Part shown: positions 9,453 through 17,310 of the stretch, piece by piece
Layout of the letters: every line of letters begins with the position of its first letter
Position numbering within the stretch: the first letter of the stretch is position 1
Assembly: GCA_018267725.1 (NCBI GenBank)
Contig: JAFDXY010000020.1
Location: 109,831 to 173,830 of the forward strand
From: Bacteroidota bacterium
Lineage (GTDB): Bacteria > Bacteroidota > Bacteroidia > Chitinophagales > Chitinophagaceae
Direction of reading: 5' to 3'
DNA length: 64,000 nt
Translations under genes and position numbers: made by a program
Notes under the pieces: model-generated
Databases searched by the model: none
Told to the model about the DNA's origin: nothing
The model's input: the letters and a program-made list of their open reading frames with translations, nothing else

Positions 9453-9543
9453 ACAAAAAATTATTTTACAAATTACATTTTTTTCTATTTCAAATTTTTG
9501 AAAAATAAAAGGCAGCATTTTTTTGGCTCTCAAAACTGAATAT

Positions 9544-9551
9544 TATCTTCG
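9544..9551 (+). promoter_or_regulatory. -7 promoter element for prs (TTCG variant)
   Basis: TATCTTCG, a one-base variant of TAnnTTTG, followed by CCGC and 17 bases upstream of the prs ATG. The same TTCG form recurs at both divergent promoters near 23007-23066. Confidence 0.5.
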
Positions 9552-9568
9552 CCGCATACCTTTTAGTT

Positions 9569-10525
9569 ATGAACCCATCCGTAAAAATATTTTCAGGCAC
9601 AGGCTCTCAAAAATTAGCTGAAAAAATTGCCCAACGCTTTGGTGCTACTTTAGGAAAAATAAATATACAAAAGTTTAGTGATGGAGAATTTCAGCCTATA
9701 TTTCTTGAAAGTATTCGCGGAGATTATGTTTTTCTTGTACAAAGCACCTATGCACCAACAGATAATTTAATGGAATTATTGTTAATGATTGATGCAGCCA
9801 AACGTGCAAGTGCCGCTAAAATAATTGCAGTATTACCTTATTATGGTTTTGCAAGGCAAGATAGAAAAGATAAACCACGTGTTGCCATAGGAAGTAAGCT
9901 GGTAGCCACTTTGCTTGAAGCAGCCGGTGCAGATAGAGTAATAACTATGGATTTACATGCACCACAAATTCAAGCTTTTTTTGAAATACCGGTTGATCAT
10001 TTAGATAGTTCTGCAGTATTCATTCCATATATAGAACAACTGCGTTTATCAAACTTAACTTTTGCAGCACCCGATGTTGGCAGCACCAATCGTGTAAGAG
10101 AAATTGCCAGCTACTTTAATGCAGAAATGGTTATTTGCGATAAGCATAGAAAACGTGCCAATGAAATTGCCAGTATGGTAGTAATTGGAGATGTTGCAGG
10201 AAAAGATATTATTTTAATTGATGATATTTGCGATACGGGAGGGACATTGGCAAAATCTGCCGGCTTGCTAAAAGAGAAAGGAGCTAAAAGTGTAAGAGCT
10301 TTATGCACGCATCCTATTTTAAGTGGCAAAGCCTATGAAAATATTGAAAACAGTGTGTTAGAAGAATTAGTGGTTTGCGATACCATTCCTATTAAAAAAC
10401 AAAGCCCCAAAATTAAAATTATTTCTGTGGCAGATTTGTTTGCTATAGCCATTCGTAATGCGTATGAAAATAAAAGCATTACCAGTTTATTTATTCATTC
10501 TCAATTAAGAGGAAGAGATAAGTAG
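9569..10525 (+). CDS. prs: Ribose-phosphate pyrophosphokinase
   Basis: Makes PRPP from ribose 5-phosphate and ATP for nucleotide, histidine, tryptophan and NAD synthesis. At 318 residues it is full length. Visible: FSDGEFQP near 38-45, YYGFARQDRKD near 91-101 (ATP/regulatory loop), MDLHAPQIQAFF with the catalytic His, and the PRPP loop DIILIDDICDTGGTLAKSA near 214-232. It stands alone between radC (divergent) and rplY, each with its own promoter. Confidence 0.97.
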   Translation: MNPSVKIFSGTGSQKLAEKIAQRFGATLGKINIQKFSDGEFQPIFLESIRGDYVFLVQSTYAPTDNLMELLLMIDAAKRASAAKIIAVLPYYGFARQDRKDKPRVAIGSKLVATLLEAAGADRVITMDLHAPQIQAFFEIPVDHLDSSAVFIPYIEQLRLSNLTFAAPDVGSTNRVREIASYFNAEMVICDKHRKRANEIASMVVIGDVAGKDIILIDDICDTGGTLAKSAGLLKEKGAKSVRALCTHPILSGKAYENIENSVLEELVVCDTIPIKKQSPKIKIISVADLFAIAIRNAYENKSITSLFIHSQLRGRDK

Positions 10526-10555
10526 AATATAGAATATTAGAATAAGGTATATAGG

Positions 10556-10595
10556 AGTATATAAAGTAAATAGATAAGCAACTTCTTTATATACT
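10556..10595 (+). terminator. AT-rich hairpin downstream of prs, possible weak terminator
   Basis: Exact 11-base inverted repeat (10556-10566 and 10585-10595, AGTATATAAAG / CTTTATATACT) with an 18-base loop, 30 bases after the prs stop. A third, similar copy (ACTTTATATACTATATA) follows at about 10601. Low GC and no T tail make termination uncertain; it may simply be a decayed intergenic repeat. Confidence 0.3.
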
Positions 10596-10652
10596 TCCCT
10601 ACTTTATATACTATATAATCTATTTACATTCCCATCTTTACACATTTTCCCT

Positions 10653-10660
10653 TACTTTTG
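10653..10660 (+). promoter_or_regulatory. -7 promoter element for rplY
   Basis: TACTTTTG, identical to the folD element, followed by CCGTCC and 20 bases upstream of the rplY ATG. Confidence 0.65.
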
Positions 10661-10680
10661 CCGTCCAAAAAAATTAAAAA

Positions 10681-11316
10681 ATGAAAACAGTTACAATCGA
10701 AGGACAATTGAGGACCGAATTCGGCAAAAAAGCCACCCGCGAAATTCGCTCTCAAGAATTAGTGCCAGGTGTAATTTACGGGGGTGCTACAGAAGTAAAT
10801 TTTTCTGCTTCTGCAAAAGCTTTCAAGCCTTTAGTGTACACCGCAGAATTTCAATTAGCACAAGTTAATGTTGGCGGAAAAACTTACAAATGCATTTTAA
10901 AAGATTTGCAATTTGATAAAGTAGATGATTCTTTAATTCATATTGATTTATTAGAATTGGTTGATGACAAAAAAGTAATTGCTGCTTTACCATTAAAATT
11001 TGTTGGTAACTCAATTGGTGTAAAAGATGGCGGTAAATTAATAACCAAAATGAAATCATTAAAGGTTAAAACTTTACCTAAATTCTTAAAAGAAAATATT
11101 GAGGTAGATATTACCAACTTAGCTGTAAACGGTAATATTCGTGTAGAAGATGTAAAAGCAGAAAATATGGAAGTAATGAACTCTCCACGTATTCCGGTTG
11201 CATCTGTAGTTATGACACGTCAGTTAAAACAAGAAGAAGCTGCTGCAACAACTGCTGCACCTGCAAAAGCTGCTGCTGCACCCGCTGCCGCAAAAGCTCC
11301 GGCTGCAAAAAAATAA
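10681..11316 (+). CDS. rplY: 50S ribosomal protein L25 (Ctc form)
   Basis: Binds 5S rRNA in the large ribosomal subunit. The N-terminal L25 domain (VTIEGQLRTEFGKKATREIR, VPGVIYGG) is followed by the C-terminal TL5/CTC beta domain (KDLQFDKVDDSLIHIDLLEL ... VKTLPKFLKENIEVDITNL). The last 25 or so residues are an Ala/Pro/Lys-rich low-complexity tail, common in Bacteroidota L25. Length 211 is usual for the two-domain form. It precedes pth, a conserved neighbour in many bacteria. Confidence 0.96.
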   Translation: MKTVTIEGQLRTEFGKKATREIRSQELVPGVIYGGATEVNFSASAKAFKPLVYTAEFQLAQVNVGGKTYKCILKDLQFDKVDDSLIHIDLLELVDDKKVIAALPLKFVGNSIGVKDGGKLITKMKSLKVKTLPKFLKENIEVDITNLAVNGNIRVEDVKAENMEVMNSPRIPVASVVMTRQLKQEEAAATTAAPAKAAAAPAAAKAPAAKK

Positions 11317-11337
11317 AGCTTCAAAATTTTATAAAAC

Positions 11338-11375
11338 AAATTCCTCAGCATATTTTTTGTTGGGGAATTTTTATT
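11338..11375 (+). terminator. Intrinsic terminator after rplY
   Basis: Stem of about 13 pairs with two G/T pairs (arms 11338-11350 and 11358-11370, seven-base loop) followed by a T-rich run. It separates rplY from pth, so pth is probably expressed by read-through or its own weak promoter. Confidence 0.75.
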
Positions 11376-11405
11376 TTATGCAACAGGTTATAATATTTTT
11401 ACAAC

Positions 11406-11981
11406 ATGAAATTTTTAATAGTTGGTTTAGGAAATGTTGGAAACGAATACAGCCATACACGCCACAATATTGGTTTTGATGTGGTAAATGCTTTTGTATT
11501 AAAGCACGGCGGAATGTTTAAATTAGATAGATTAGCTTATACAGCAGAAGTAAAAGTAAAAGGCAAAATATTTATTTGCATATTGCCCACTACTTATATG
11601 AACTTAAGCGGTAAAGCATTTAAATATTGGATGGATAAAGAAAAAATTGAAATTAATAATACACTTACTATTGTTGATGATTTAGCTATTTCACTTTCAA
11701 AACTTAGATTAAGACCTACCGGAAGCGATGGTGGTCATAACGGATTAAGAGATATTCAATTAACATTAGGTACAGATGCCTACCCTAAATTACGTTTTGG
11801 CATTGGCAATAATTACCCAAAAGGCATGCAAGCACAATTTGTATTAGGCAAATGGTGGAATGAAGAAGTACCCGTTGTAAAACAAAAAATAGATAAATGT
11901 GTAGAAACCATTGAAAATTTTGCCTTTATAGGCATAGAAAAAGCCATGAATCTGGTAAATAATTTAAACTTCACACAATAA
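11406..11981 (+). CDS. pth: Peptidyl-tRNA hydrolase
   Basis: Frees tRNA from peptidyl-tRNA dropped by the ribosome. Signature residues are present: N10 in GLGNVG, catalytic H20 in HTRHNIGF, the substrate-binding Asn in TYMNLSGKAF (about 66), acidic pair D91-D92 at the usual position of the catalytic Asp, and the GSDGGHNGLRDI loop near 107-118. At 191 residues the length is normal. Start MKFLIVGLGN is canonical. Confidence 0.96.
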   Translation: MKFLIVGLGNVGNEYSHTRHNIGFDVVNAFVLKHGGMFKLDRLAYTAEVKVKGKIFICILPTTYMNLSGKAFKYWMDKEKIEINNTLTIVDDLAISLSKLRLRPTGSDGGHNGLRDIQLTLGTDAYPKLRFGIGNNYPKGMQAQFVLGKWWNEEVPVVKQKIDKCVETIENFAFIGIEKAMNLVNNLNFTQ

Positions 11982-12105
11982 AAAACAATTTTCTTAGTTT
12001 ATAAGTAGTGGAAATATAATTCAAGTAAACCCATAAAGGCAAGCTTCAGGTTATTCTTAACCATTTCAGCCAAAGGTTACTTAGTTAATATTCAAAGCTA
12101 CAGCT

Positions 12106-12717
12106 ATGAAAATATTTTGTGTTGGCAGAAACTATGCCGACCACATAAAAGAATTAGGCAATGCCGTACCGGAAGATCCGGTAATATTTATGAAGCCAAA
12201 GAGTGCTCTACTCCAAGGTCATACTCCCTTTTATTACCCTGAATTTTGTAACGAGCTACATTATGAAGTAGAATTAGTACTTCAAATTTCAAAAAACGGA
12301 AAATACATTCCCGAAAAACACGCATCAAAATATTATAATCAAATTTCTGTTGGAATAGATTTTACTGCAAGAGATATTCAAACAGAATTAAAAAAGAAAG
12401 GTCTCCCTTGGGAAAAAGCAAAAGCATGGGATAATTCGGCAGTCATTGGTAAATGGCTAAATATAACGCCGGAAATATTAGAAAATTCTATTCAATTCTC
12501 TCTTCAAAAAAATAAACAAACAGTACAAAACGGTAATAGTAAGGATATGATTTTTTCTTTCAATTACCTCATTTCACATATATCACAATACTTCTCATTA
12601 AACATAGGCGATATGGTATTTACAGGCACACCGGCAGGTGTGGGCGAATGTGTTGTAGGAGATGTATTAGAAGGCTTTTTTGAAAAAGAAAAAATGTTTG
12701 AAGTAGAAATAAAATAG
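12106..12717 (+). CDS. Fumarylacetoacetase-family hydrolase/isomerase
   Basis: Small metal-dependent hydrolase or decarboxylase/tautomerase of the FAH superfamily. It opens with FCVGRNYADH and VIFMKPKSAL (substrate pocket); the metal ligands are E in LHYEVELVL (two Glu spaced by one residue) and D in VGIDFTARD; TGTPAGVG near 177-184 is also typical. At 203 residues it matches the short YcgM/FAHD1-like class (acylpyruvase or oxaloacetate decarboxylase-like activity); the precise substrate cannot be read. Nine bases separate it from the E1 gene, so the two are probably cotranscribed. Confidence 0.88.
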   Translation: MKIFCVGRNYADHIKELGNAVPEDPVIFMKPKSALLQGHTPFYYPEFCNELHYEVELVLQISKNGKYIPEKHASKYYNQISVGIDFTARDIQTELKKKGLPWEKAKAWDNSAVIGKWLNITPEILENSIQFSLQKNKQTVQNGNSKDMIFSFNYLISHISQYFSLNIGDMVFTGTPAGVGECVVGDVLEGFFEKEKMFEVEIK

Positions 12718-12726
12718 TTAATAAAA

Positions 12727-14793
12727 ATGCTAACGAAAGATACATTAATGCACGCTTACAAGCTTATGGTTACGGCCAAAGCTATGAGCGATACATACGA
12801 GGCAAACCGCCAGGTTTGTAAGTATGTGCATGCATGTGCACGTGGGCATGAAGCCATACAAATTGCAGCCGGTATGCAATTACTTTCTGTAGATTGGGTT
12901 AGCCCGTATTATAGAGATGATAGCATGATGTTGGCAGCGGGTTTTTCGGCTTACGAATTAATGTTGCAACTATTGGCAAAAAAAGATGATCCGTTTTCAG
13001 CAGGGCGTTCTTATTACTGCCATACTAATAATAAAGATGGGCAACGCCCTGGTATTATACACCAAAGCAGTGCAACAGGTATGCAAGCTATACCAACCAC
13101 AGGTATTGCACAGGGTATTCAATATATAGAACAACAAAATTTGGCATTATTAAAAGCTGGAGAGAATGGAGAAAATCCTGTTGTTATTTGCTCAATGGGA
13201 GATGGAAGTATTACTGAAGGAGAAGTTAGTGAGGCATTGCAATTTGCATCTTTAAAACAATTACCAATTATTTATTTGGTTCAAGATAACCAATGGAGTA
13301 TTAGTGCCAGTGCCGAAGAATTTAGAGCAGGCAATGCTTACGAGTTTGCCGATGGCTTTAAAGGCTTAAAGAAAATGCAATGTGATGGAAGTGATTTTAT
13401 TCGCAGTTACGAAACTATTTCTCAGGCAATTACTTATGCAAGGCAAGAACGTAAACCCGTTTTAATTCATGCAAAAGTTCCTTTATTAGGTCATCATACA
13501 AGTGGTGTAAGAAAAGAGTTTTACCGAAACAGAGAAGATTTATTAAAACATGGTTTGTACGACCCTATGCCTAAACTTCGCTTAATGCTTGCAGGTGCAG
13601 GTTTTGAAGAGCATGCAATAAATGAAACAGAAGCTGCTGCATTAAGAGAAGTAAACGAATCTTTTGAAAAAGCAATGGCTGCCGCAGAACCAGATGTTAA
13701 ATCTGTTGAAGAAAATATATTTGCTCCAACAAATATTAAAGAAGAAAAAGGTATTCGTTCTCCAAAAGCTTCCGAAAAAATATTAATGGTAGATGCTGCT
13801 TTACATGCCATTGAAGAAATAATGGAACAGCATCCTGAAGCAATATTATACGGACAAGATGTAGGACGCAGACTGGGCGGCGTTTTTAGAGAAACCGCAA
13901 CATTAGCCGATAAGTTTGGCGATGCTCGTGTATTTAACACAGCTATTCAAGAAGCATATATAGTTGGTTCTACTATTGGCATGAGTGCATTAGGTTTAAA
14001 ACCAATTGTTGAAGTTCAGTTTGCCGATTATATTTTTCCTGCCATAAACCAATTAGCAACCGAAGTTGCAAAATCTAACTATTTAACCAACGGAAAATTT
14101 CCGGTGCAAATGGTGTTGCGTGTGCCGGTGGGTGCTTATGGTGGTGGTGGTCCTTATCATAGCGGAAGTATAGAAAGCACTTTGTTAAGCATAAAAGGAA
14201 TTAAAGTGGCGTATCCATCAAACGCTGCCGATATGAAAGGAATAATGAAAGCTGCTTTTTACGACCCTAATCCGGTAGTAATGTTAGAACATAAAGGATT
14301 GTATTGGAGTAAAGTAGAAGGAACAGATGAAGCTAAAACTATTGAACCTTCAAAAGATTATATACTTCCTTTAGGTAAAGGAGCAGTGGCTTTACAAGCC
14401 GATGCTGCCAAAATTAAAAAAGGCGAAACGGTTACTATTATTACTTACGGAATGGGTGTGTATTGGGCAAAAAATGCTGCCAAAAAATTTCCGGGACAAA
14501 TAGAAGTAATTGATTTAAGAACACTTTATCCTTTAGATGAAGAATTAATTTTTGGAAGTGTAAACAAACACGGAAAAGTAATTGTATTAACTGAAGAACA
14601 ACAAAACAATTCATTTGCCGAAGCATTATCGCTACGCATATCAAATAACTGCTATCACTTTTTAGATGCAAAAGTTGAAGTGGTGGGTGCATTAAACCTA
14701 CCTGCCGTACCTATAAATATGGCATTAGAAAAAGCCATGTTGCCTACGGTTGAAAAAGTACAAAACCGTATTGCCAAACTATTAGCATATTAA
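12727..14793 (+). CDS. Fused alpha-beta E1 component of a 2-oxoacid dehydrogenase complex
   Basis: Thiamine-diphosphate-dependent decarboxylase, most likely the branched-chain 2-oxoisovalerate type. Residues about 1-320 are the alpha subunit: GDG at 158-160 and the NQW that closes the ThDP motif about 27 residues later. After a linker (about 320-345) the beta subunit follows: YGQDVGRRLGGVFRET, FNTAIQEAYIVGSTIGMS, VEVQFADYIFPAINQL, GAYGGGGPYHSGS, then the C-terminal swivel domain. The 688-residue single-chain form is common in Bacteroidota. No E2 or E3 gene lies nearby. The phosphorylation-loop-like YRNRED segment follows HHTSGVRKEFY. Confidence 0.93.
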   Translation: MLTKDTLMHAYKLMVTAKAMSDTYEANRQVCKYVHACARGHEAIQIAAGMQLLSVDWVSPYYRDDSMMLAAGFSAYELMLQLLAKKDDPFSAGRSYYCHTNNKDGQRPGIIHQSSATGMQAIPTTGIAQGIQYIEQQNLALLKAGENGENPVVICSMGDGSITEGEVSEALQFASLKQLPIIYLVQDNQWSISASAEEFRAGNAYEFADGFKGLKKMQCDGSDFIRSYETISQAITYARQERKPVLIHAKVPLLGHHTSGVRKEFYRNREDLLKHGLYDPMPKLRLMLAGAGFEEHAINETEAAALREVNESFEKAMAAAEPDVKSVEENIFAPTNIKEEKGIRSPKASEKILMVDAALHAIEEIMEQHPEAILYGQDVGRRLGGVFRETATLADKFGDARVFNTAIQEAYIVGSTIGMSALGLKPIVEVQFADYIFPAINQLATEVAKSNYLTNGKFPVQMVLRVPVGAYGGGGPYHSGSIESTLLSIKGIKVAYPSNAADMKGIMKAAFYDPNPVVMLEHKGLYWSKVEGTDEAKTIEPSKDYILPLGKGAVALQADAAKIKKGETVTIITYGMGVYWAKNAAKKFPGQIEVIDLRTLYPLDEELIFGSVNKHGKVIVLTEEQQNNSFAEALSLRISNNCYHFLDAKVEVVGALNLPAVPINMALEKAMLPTVEKVQNRIAKLLAY

Positions 14794-14825
14794 GTAGTGT
14801 ATTAATTTGAAATTATGATAAATAA

Positions 14826-14946
14826 AATCGTCATGTCGAACGAAGTGAGACATCTTAAAACAAGTTGTAACAGATTTCTTAGTCGCTCCGATAATCGGAC
14901 CTTCTTCGAAAAGACGATTCCGTCATGTTAAAATGATGTTCATACT
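14826..14946. repeat. Dispersed-type intergenic repeat remnant with small hairpin
   Basis: The 262-base gap after the E1 gene holds a stretch beginning ATCGTCATGTCGAACGAAG and containing a perfect TCCGAT-A-ATCGGA hairpin (14887-14899) and a second CGTCATG near 14931. Its style (CGTCATGTCGAnCGAAG...GAGACATCT) is that of palindromic intergenic repeats I know from many Bacteroidota genomes, though the copy number in this genome cannot be seen. No open frame is supported here; the rest of the gap is AT-rich with nothing else recognised until the tRNA promoter. Confidence 0.5.
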
Positions 14947-15021
14947 GAATGATAGTTCAAAAATTTCAAACTGAGACACTACCGCATCTTAAATTGCTTT
15001 TCGTTAAAAGTTTTCAATCCC

Positions 15022-15029
15022 TATATTTG
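15022..15029 (+). promoter_or_regulatory. -7 promoter element for the tRNA gene
   Basis: TATATTTG followed by CAGCCC, 26 bases before the first base of the tRNA. Confidence 0.6.
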
Positions 15030-15055
15030 CAGCCCAAAATAAAAATTTATTTTTT

Positions 15056-15129
15056 GGCGAGGTAGCTCAGCTGGTTAGAGCATCGGATTCATAACCCGAA
15101 GGTCGGCAGTTCAAGTCTGCTCCTCGCTA
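15056..15129 (+). tRNA. tRNA-Met (CAT anticodon), elongator type most likely
   Basis: A 74-base cloverleaf: acceptor GGCGAGG/CCTCGCT (closing G/T pair), D stem GCTC/GAGC, anticodon loop TTCATAA, T stem with TTCAAGT loop, discriminator A; CCA is not encoded. The anticodon stem has an A/C mismatch next to the loop (positions 31 and 39); the rest of the stem pairs. A paired first base argues against initiator tRNA. A tRNA-Ile modified at C34 cannot be ruled out from sequence alone, but Met is more likely. Confidence 0.9.
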
Positions 15130-15134
15130 CAAGT

Positions 15135-15170
15135 AAAGCTGAAATACTTATTAAGTATTTCGGCTTTTTT
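15135..15170 (+). terminator. Intrinsic terminator after the tRNA
   Basis: 15-pair stem with one G/T pair (arms 15135-15149 and 15153-15167, loop ATT) ending in a run of six T. It starts six bases after the tRNA and is one of the strongest terminators in the window. Confidence 0.92.
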
Positions 15171-15302
15171 GGTTTTAAATAATTGTACAAATTTTATTTG
15201 CACATATTGTTTTGGTTAAAGTTTTTTCTAAATTTAATTGTTGTAAGTTTAATTTTATTCTGTAATTTTTTATACATTTAATATTTTTTTAAACTAACAC
15301 TA

Positions 15303-16001
15303 ATGGCTATTAATGGAGATAATTGCTTAACCTGTAAAGTAAGAAATTGTTCTATTTTAAAACCATGTACTGTTACTACACTTTCTGCTATCAGCACTTT
15401 TAAAACTAGTCAAAAATTTAAAAAAGGAGAATACCTTTTTGAACAAGGTAGCCTTAATAAAGGTGTTTTCTTTATTAAAAAAGGAGTAGTTAAAGTTGAA
15501 ATAAAATCTGCCGGCGGACGTTCGTTTATTGTAAAAATTGGTGGCCGAGGCGGTATTGTTGGTCATCGCGGCAGCGATAATAAATCTATTCAAAACTATA
15601 CGGTTACAGCACTTTCAGAAGTAATATGTTGCTTTATTTCTACAACACTTTTTAAAAAAATATTACAAGGTGCTGCCGATTTAGAAAAACAACTTTCTGA
15701 AGAATATTTAAACGATTTAAAATTAATGGAACTCCGTTCCTTAAGTCTTGCCTACAAAACTGTTCGAGAAAAAATTGCAGAAATTATTTTACTAATTGCC
15801 GATTTATATAACTACACTTCTAAACAAAAAAGTTTTAGTATTGATTTAACCCGACAAGATTTTGCAGACCTTTCAGGCACAACAAAAGAACAAGTTTCGG
15901 CAGCATTAAAAGATTTTGAACGAAACGAACTAATTAAATACTCTGGCAAAAAATTTAATTTTATTAATATACAAGCTTTAAAAGCTATTGCCAATGTGTA
16001 A
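15303..16001 (+). CDS. Crp/Fnr-family regulator with an N-terminal cysteine cluster
   Basis: Transcription factor with a cyclic-nucleotide-binding-type beta roll (about 30-130) and a C-terminal helix-turn-helix (RQDFADLSGTTKEQVSAALKDF, about 186-207). The N-terminus holds C8, C11, C16 and C22, and a CC pair (109-110) lies about where FNR has its fourth cluster ligand, C122. This is consistent with an iron-sulfur-based oxygen or nitric-oxide sensor, although spacing differs from E. coli FNR (x2, x4, x5 here). Its position directly before the respiratory cluster suggests it controls those genes. It is transcribed alone: a separate -7 element precedes the next gene. Confidence 0.85.
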   Translation: MAINGDNCLTCKVRNCSILKPCTVTTLSAISTFKTSQKFKKGEYLFEQGSLNKGVFFIKKGVVKVEIKSAGGRSFIVKIGGRGGIVGHRGSDNKSIQNYTVTALSEVICCFISTTLFKKILQGAADLEKQLSEEYLNDLKLMELRSLSLAYKTVREKIAEIILLIADLYNYTSKQKSFSIDLTRQDFADLSGTTKEQVSAALKDFERNELIKYSGKKFNFINIQALKAIANV

Positions 16002-16049
16002 GGCAAGTTTTCTTTTTTTACACATACTTCCAAACTTCAATACAAAAAA

Positions 16050-16061
16050 TACGAAATCGTA
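16050..16061. promoter_or_regulatory. Palindrome upstream of the respiratory operon, possible operator
   Basis: TACGAAATCGTA is a perfect inverted repeat, extended on both sides by A and T tracts (one mismatch). It lies 52 bases upstream of the -7 element, roughly where class I Crp/Fnr activators bind, but it does not match the known FNR box. It could instead be a weak terminator of the regulator gene. A second small palindrome (TAGTA-N5-TACTA, 16122-16136) spans the predicted transcription start. Confidence 0.3.
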
Positions 16062-16112
16062 GTTTTTAAAAATTTAGCTTTCTCATTACTTTTTTCTGCT
16101 TTTATGCAAAAG

Positions 16113-16120
16113 TAGATTTG
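16113..16120 (+). promoter_or_regulatory. -7 promoter element of the respiratory operon
   Basis: TAGATTTG, a full TAnnTTTG match, 43 bases before the first small gene at 16164. Confidence 0.5.
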
Positions 16121-16163
16121 TTAGTACGTATTACTATTTGTTCTTCTCTTAAAAATAATTTTT

Positions 16164-16346
16164 ATGGAAATGAACCAACCCAACCAAGAAAAAGTTCCTT
16201 TTTACAGAATGATTATGGACGATTTTATGTTACTGCTATTCTTGGGCGTAACCATTTATGCTATTTTTTATTTGTTATGGGGCGTTATGGAATTATCAAA
16301 CCTGCCTGCCATTCCCGATGAAATAAAAAAACCATTGCTTAAATAA
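16164..16346 (+). CDS. Small single-pass membrane protein, likely oxidase-complex accessory subunit
   Basis: Sixty residues with one hydrophobic helix (about 20-41, MDDFMLLLFLGVTIYAIFYL) flanked by a charged N-terminus and a short C-terminal tail rich in Pro and Lys. It is first in the operon, 26 bases ahead of subunit II. Small one-helix subunits accompany ba3-type oxidases (subunit IIa) and other heme-copper enzymes, so a structural role is plausible, but there is no diagnostic motif. An overlapping frame starting at 16118 reads nothing sensible and was not kept. Met1 or Met3 could be the start. Confidence 0.65.
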   Translation: MEMNQPNQEKVPFYRMIMDDFMLLLFLGVTIYAIFYLLWGVMELSNLPAIPDEIKKPLLK

Positions 16347-16372
16347 AATTTTAAAACCCAAAACTATCATTT

Positions 16373-17293
16373 ATGAGTTTACTTAGTCCTGCAGAAGGCT
16401 GGTATTACAAAAAAGTATCCAAAGATGAAAAAATGTGGATGCTTATAGCACTTACGCTGTGTATTATGCTATTTGTGTGGATGGTACTTTGGCATGTTTA
16501 CGGAAAACAAAACCCATCAAGCATTACATACAAAACCAGCACGGTAGAATTTGCCCAACTTGCCGAAGCTTATACCAAACAAAACATGATTGGGGTAGAT
16601 AATGGTATTCCTGTTGTACGCCCACAACCCAATACCGATGTTTTTGTAATGGCAGAAATGTGGCGTTGGAGCCCCATTCTTGTATTACAAATCAATCAAT
16701 CTTATAAAATGCATATCTCTTCAAAAGATGTAGTGCATGGTTTATCTATTCAACCGGTAAATATGAATTTTCAGGTTTATCCTACATACGATTATTTGTT
16801 AGAATTTAAACCAACCGAAGCAGGCGAGTATCGCATTATATGTAATGAATTTTGCGGAATTGGCCACCATACTATGATTGGAAAAATTGTAGTAATTGAA
16901 AAAGAAGAAGACTTAAAAAAATACGGGTACGAAAATTTTAAAAAAGCTCCTGCTGCTATAAAAACTACCACTAATCAACCCGTTTCTGAAGCCGATAAAA
17001 TTTTATTAGGAGAACAAGTATTTACTTTAAAAGGCTGCGGTGCCTGCCATAAAACCGATGGAACGGTATTAATTGGCCCATCATGGAAAGGGCTTTACGG
17101 AAAACAAGAAAAGGTAAAAGAAAACGGAGAAACCATTACCGTAAAAGTAGATGATGATTATATTAAAGAATCTATTCAAAATCCGTCTAAAAAAATAACG
17201 GCAGGATTTGAAAAAACACCAATGCCCGTAATTCCAATGACGGATGAAGACATTGATAATCTCATTGCTTATATCAAATCCTTAAAAAATTAA
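16373..17293 (+). CDS. Heme-copper oxidase-type subunit II with CuA site and fused cytochrome c
   Basis: Receives electrons from a periplasmic donor and passes them to subunit I. One TM helix (about 21-41) anchors a cupredoxin domain whose CuA ligands are all present: H122, C157, E159, C161, H165 and M168 (CNEFCGIGHHTM). A cytochrome c domain follows (about 205-306) with CGACH at 222-226 and a late Met (284 or 289, in MPVIPM) as probable axial ligand. A single TM helix and the CuA layout resemble the ba3/B-type subunit II with a c-type extension as in caa3 enzymes. Seventeen bases before subunit I. Confidence 0.92.
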   Translation: MSLLSPAEGWYYKKVSKDEKMWMLIALTLCIMLFVWMVLWHVYGKQNPSSITYKTSTVEFAQLAEAYTKQNMIGVDNGIPVVRPQPNTDVFVMAEMWRWSPILVLQINQSYKMHISSKDVVHGLSIQPVNMNFQVYPTYDYLLEFKPTEAGEYRIICNEFCGIGHHTMIGKIVVIEKEEDLKKYGYENFKKAPAAIKTTTNQPVSEADKILLGEQVFTLKGCGACHKTDGTVLIGPSWKGLYGKQEKVKENGETITVKVDDDYIKESIQNPSKKITAGFEKTPMPVIPMTDEDIDNLIAYIKSLKN

Positions 17294-17310
17294 TTTAAAA
17301 TTCTGTTTAT

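Noticed and set aside
9453..9533. 27-residue N-terminal extension of RadC
   Set aside because: Not similar to the family, and the usual RadC start MKGIKTWSVDD is at 9452.
16118..16321. Overlapping 67-codon frame ahead of subunit II
   Set aside because: No hydrophobic helix or sensible composition; the overlapping 60-residue frame reads as a membrane peptide.
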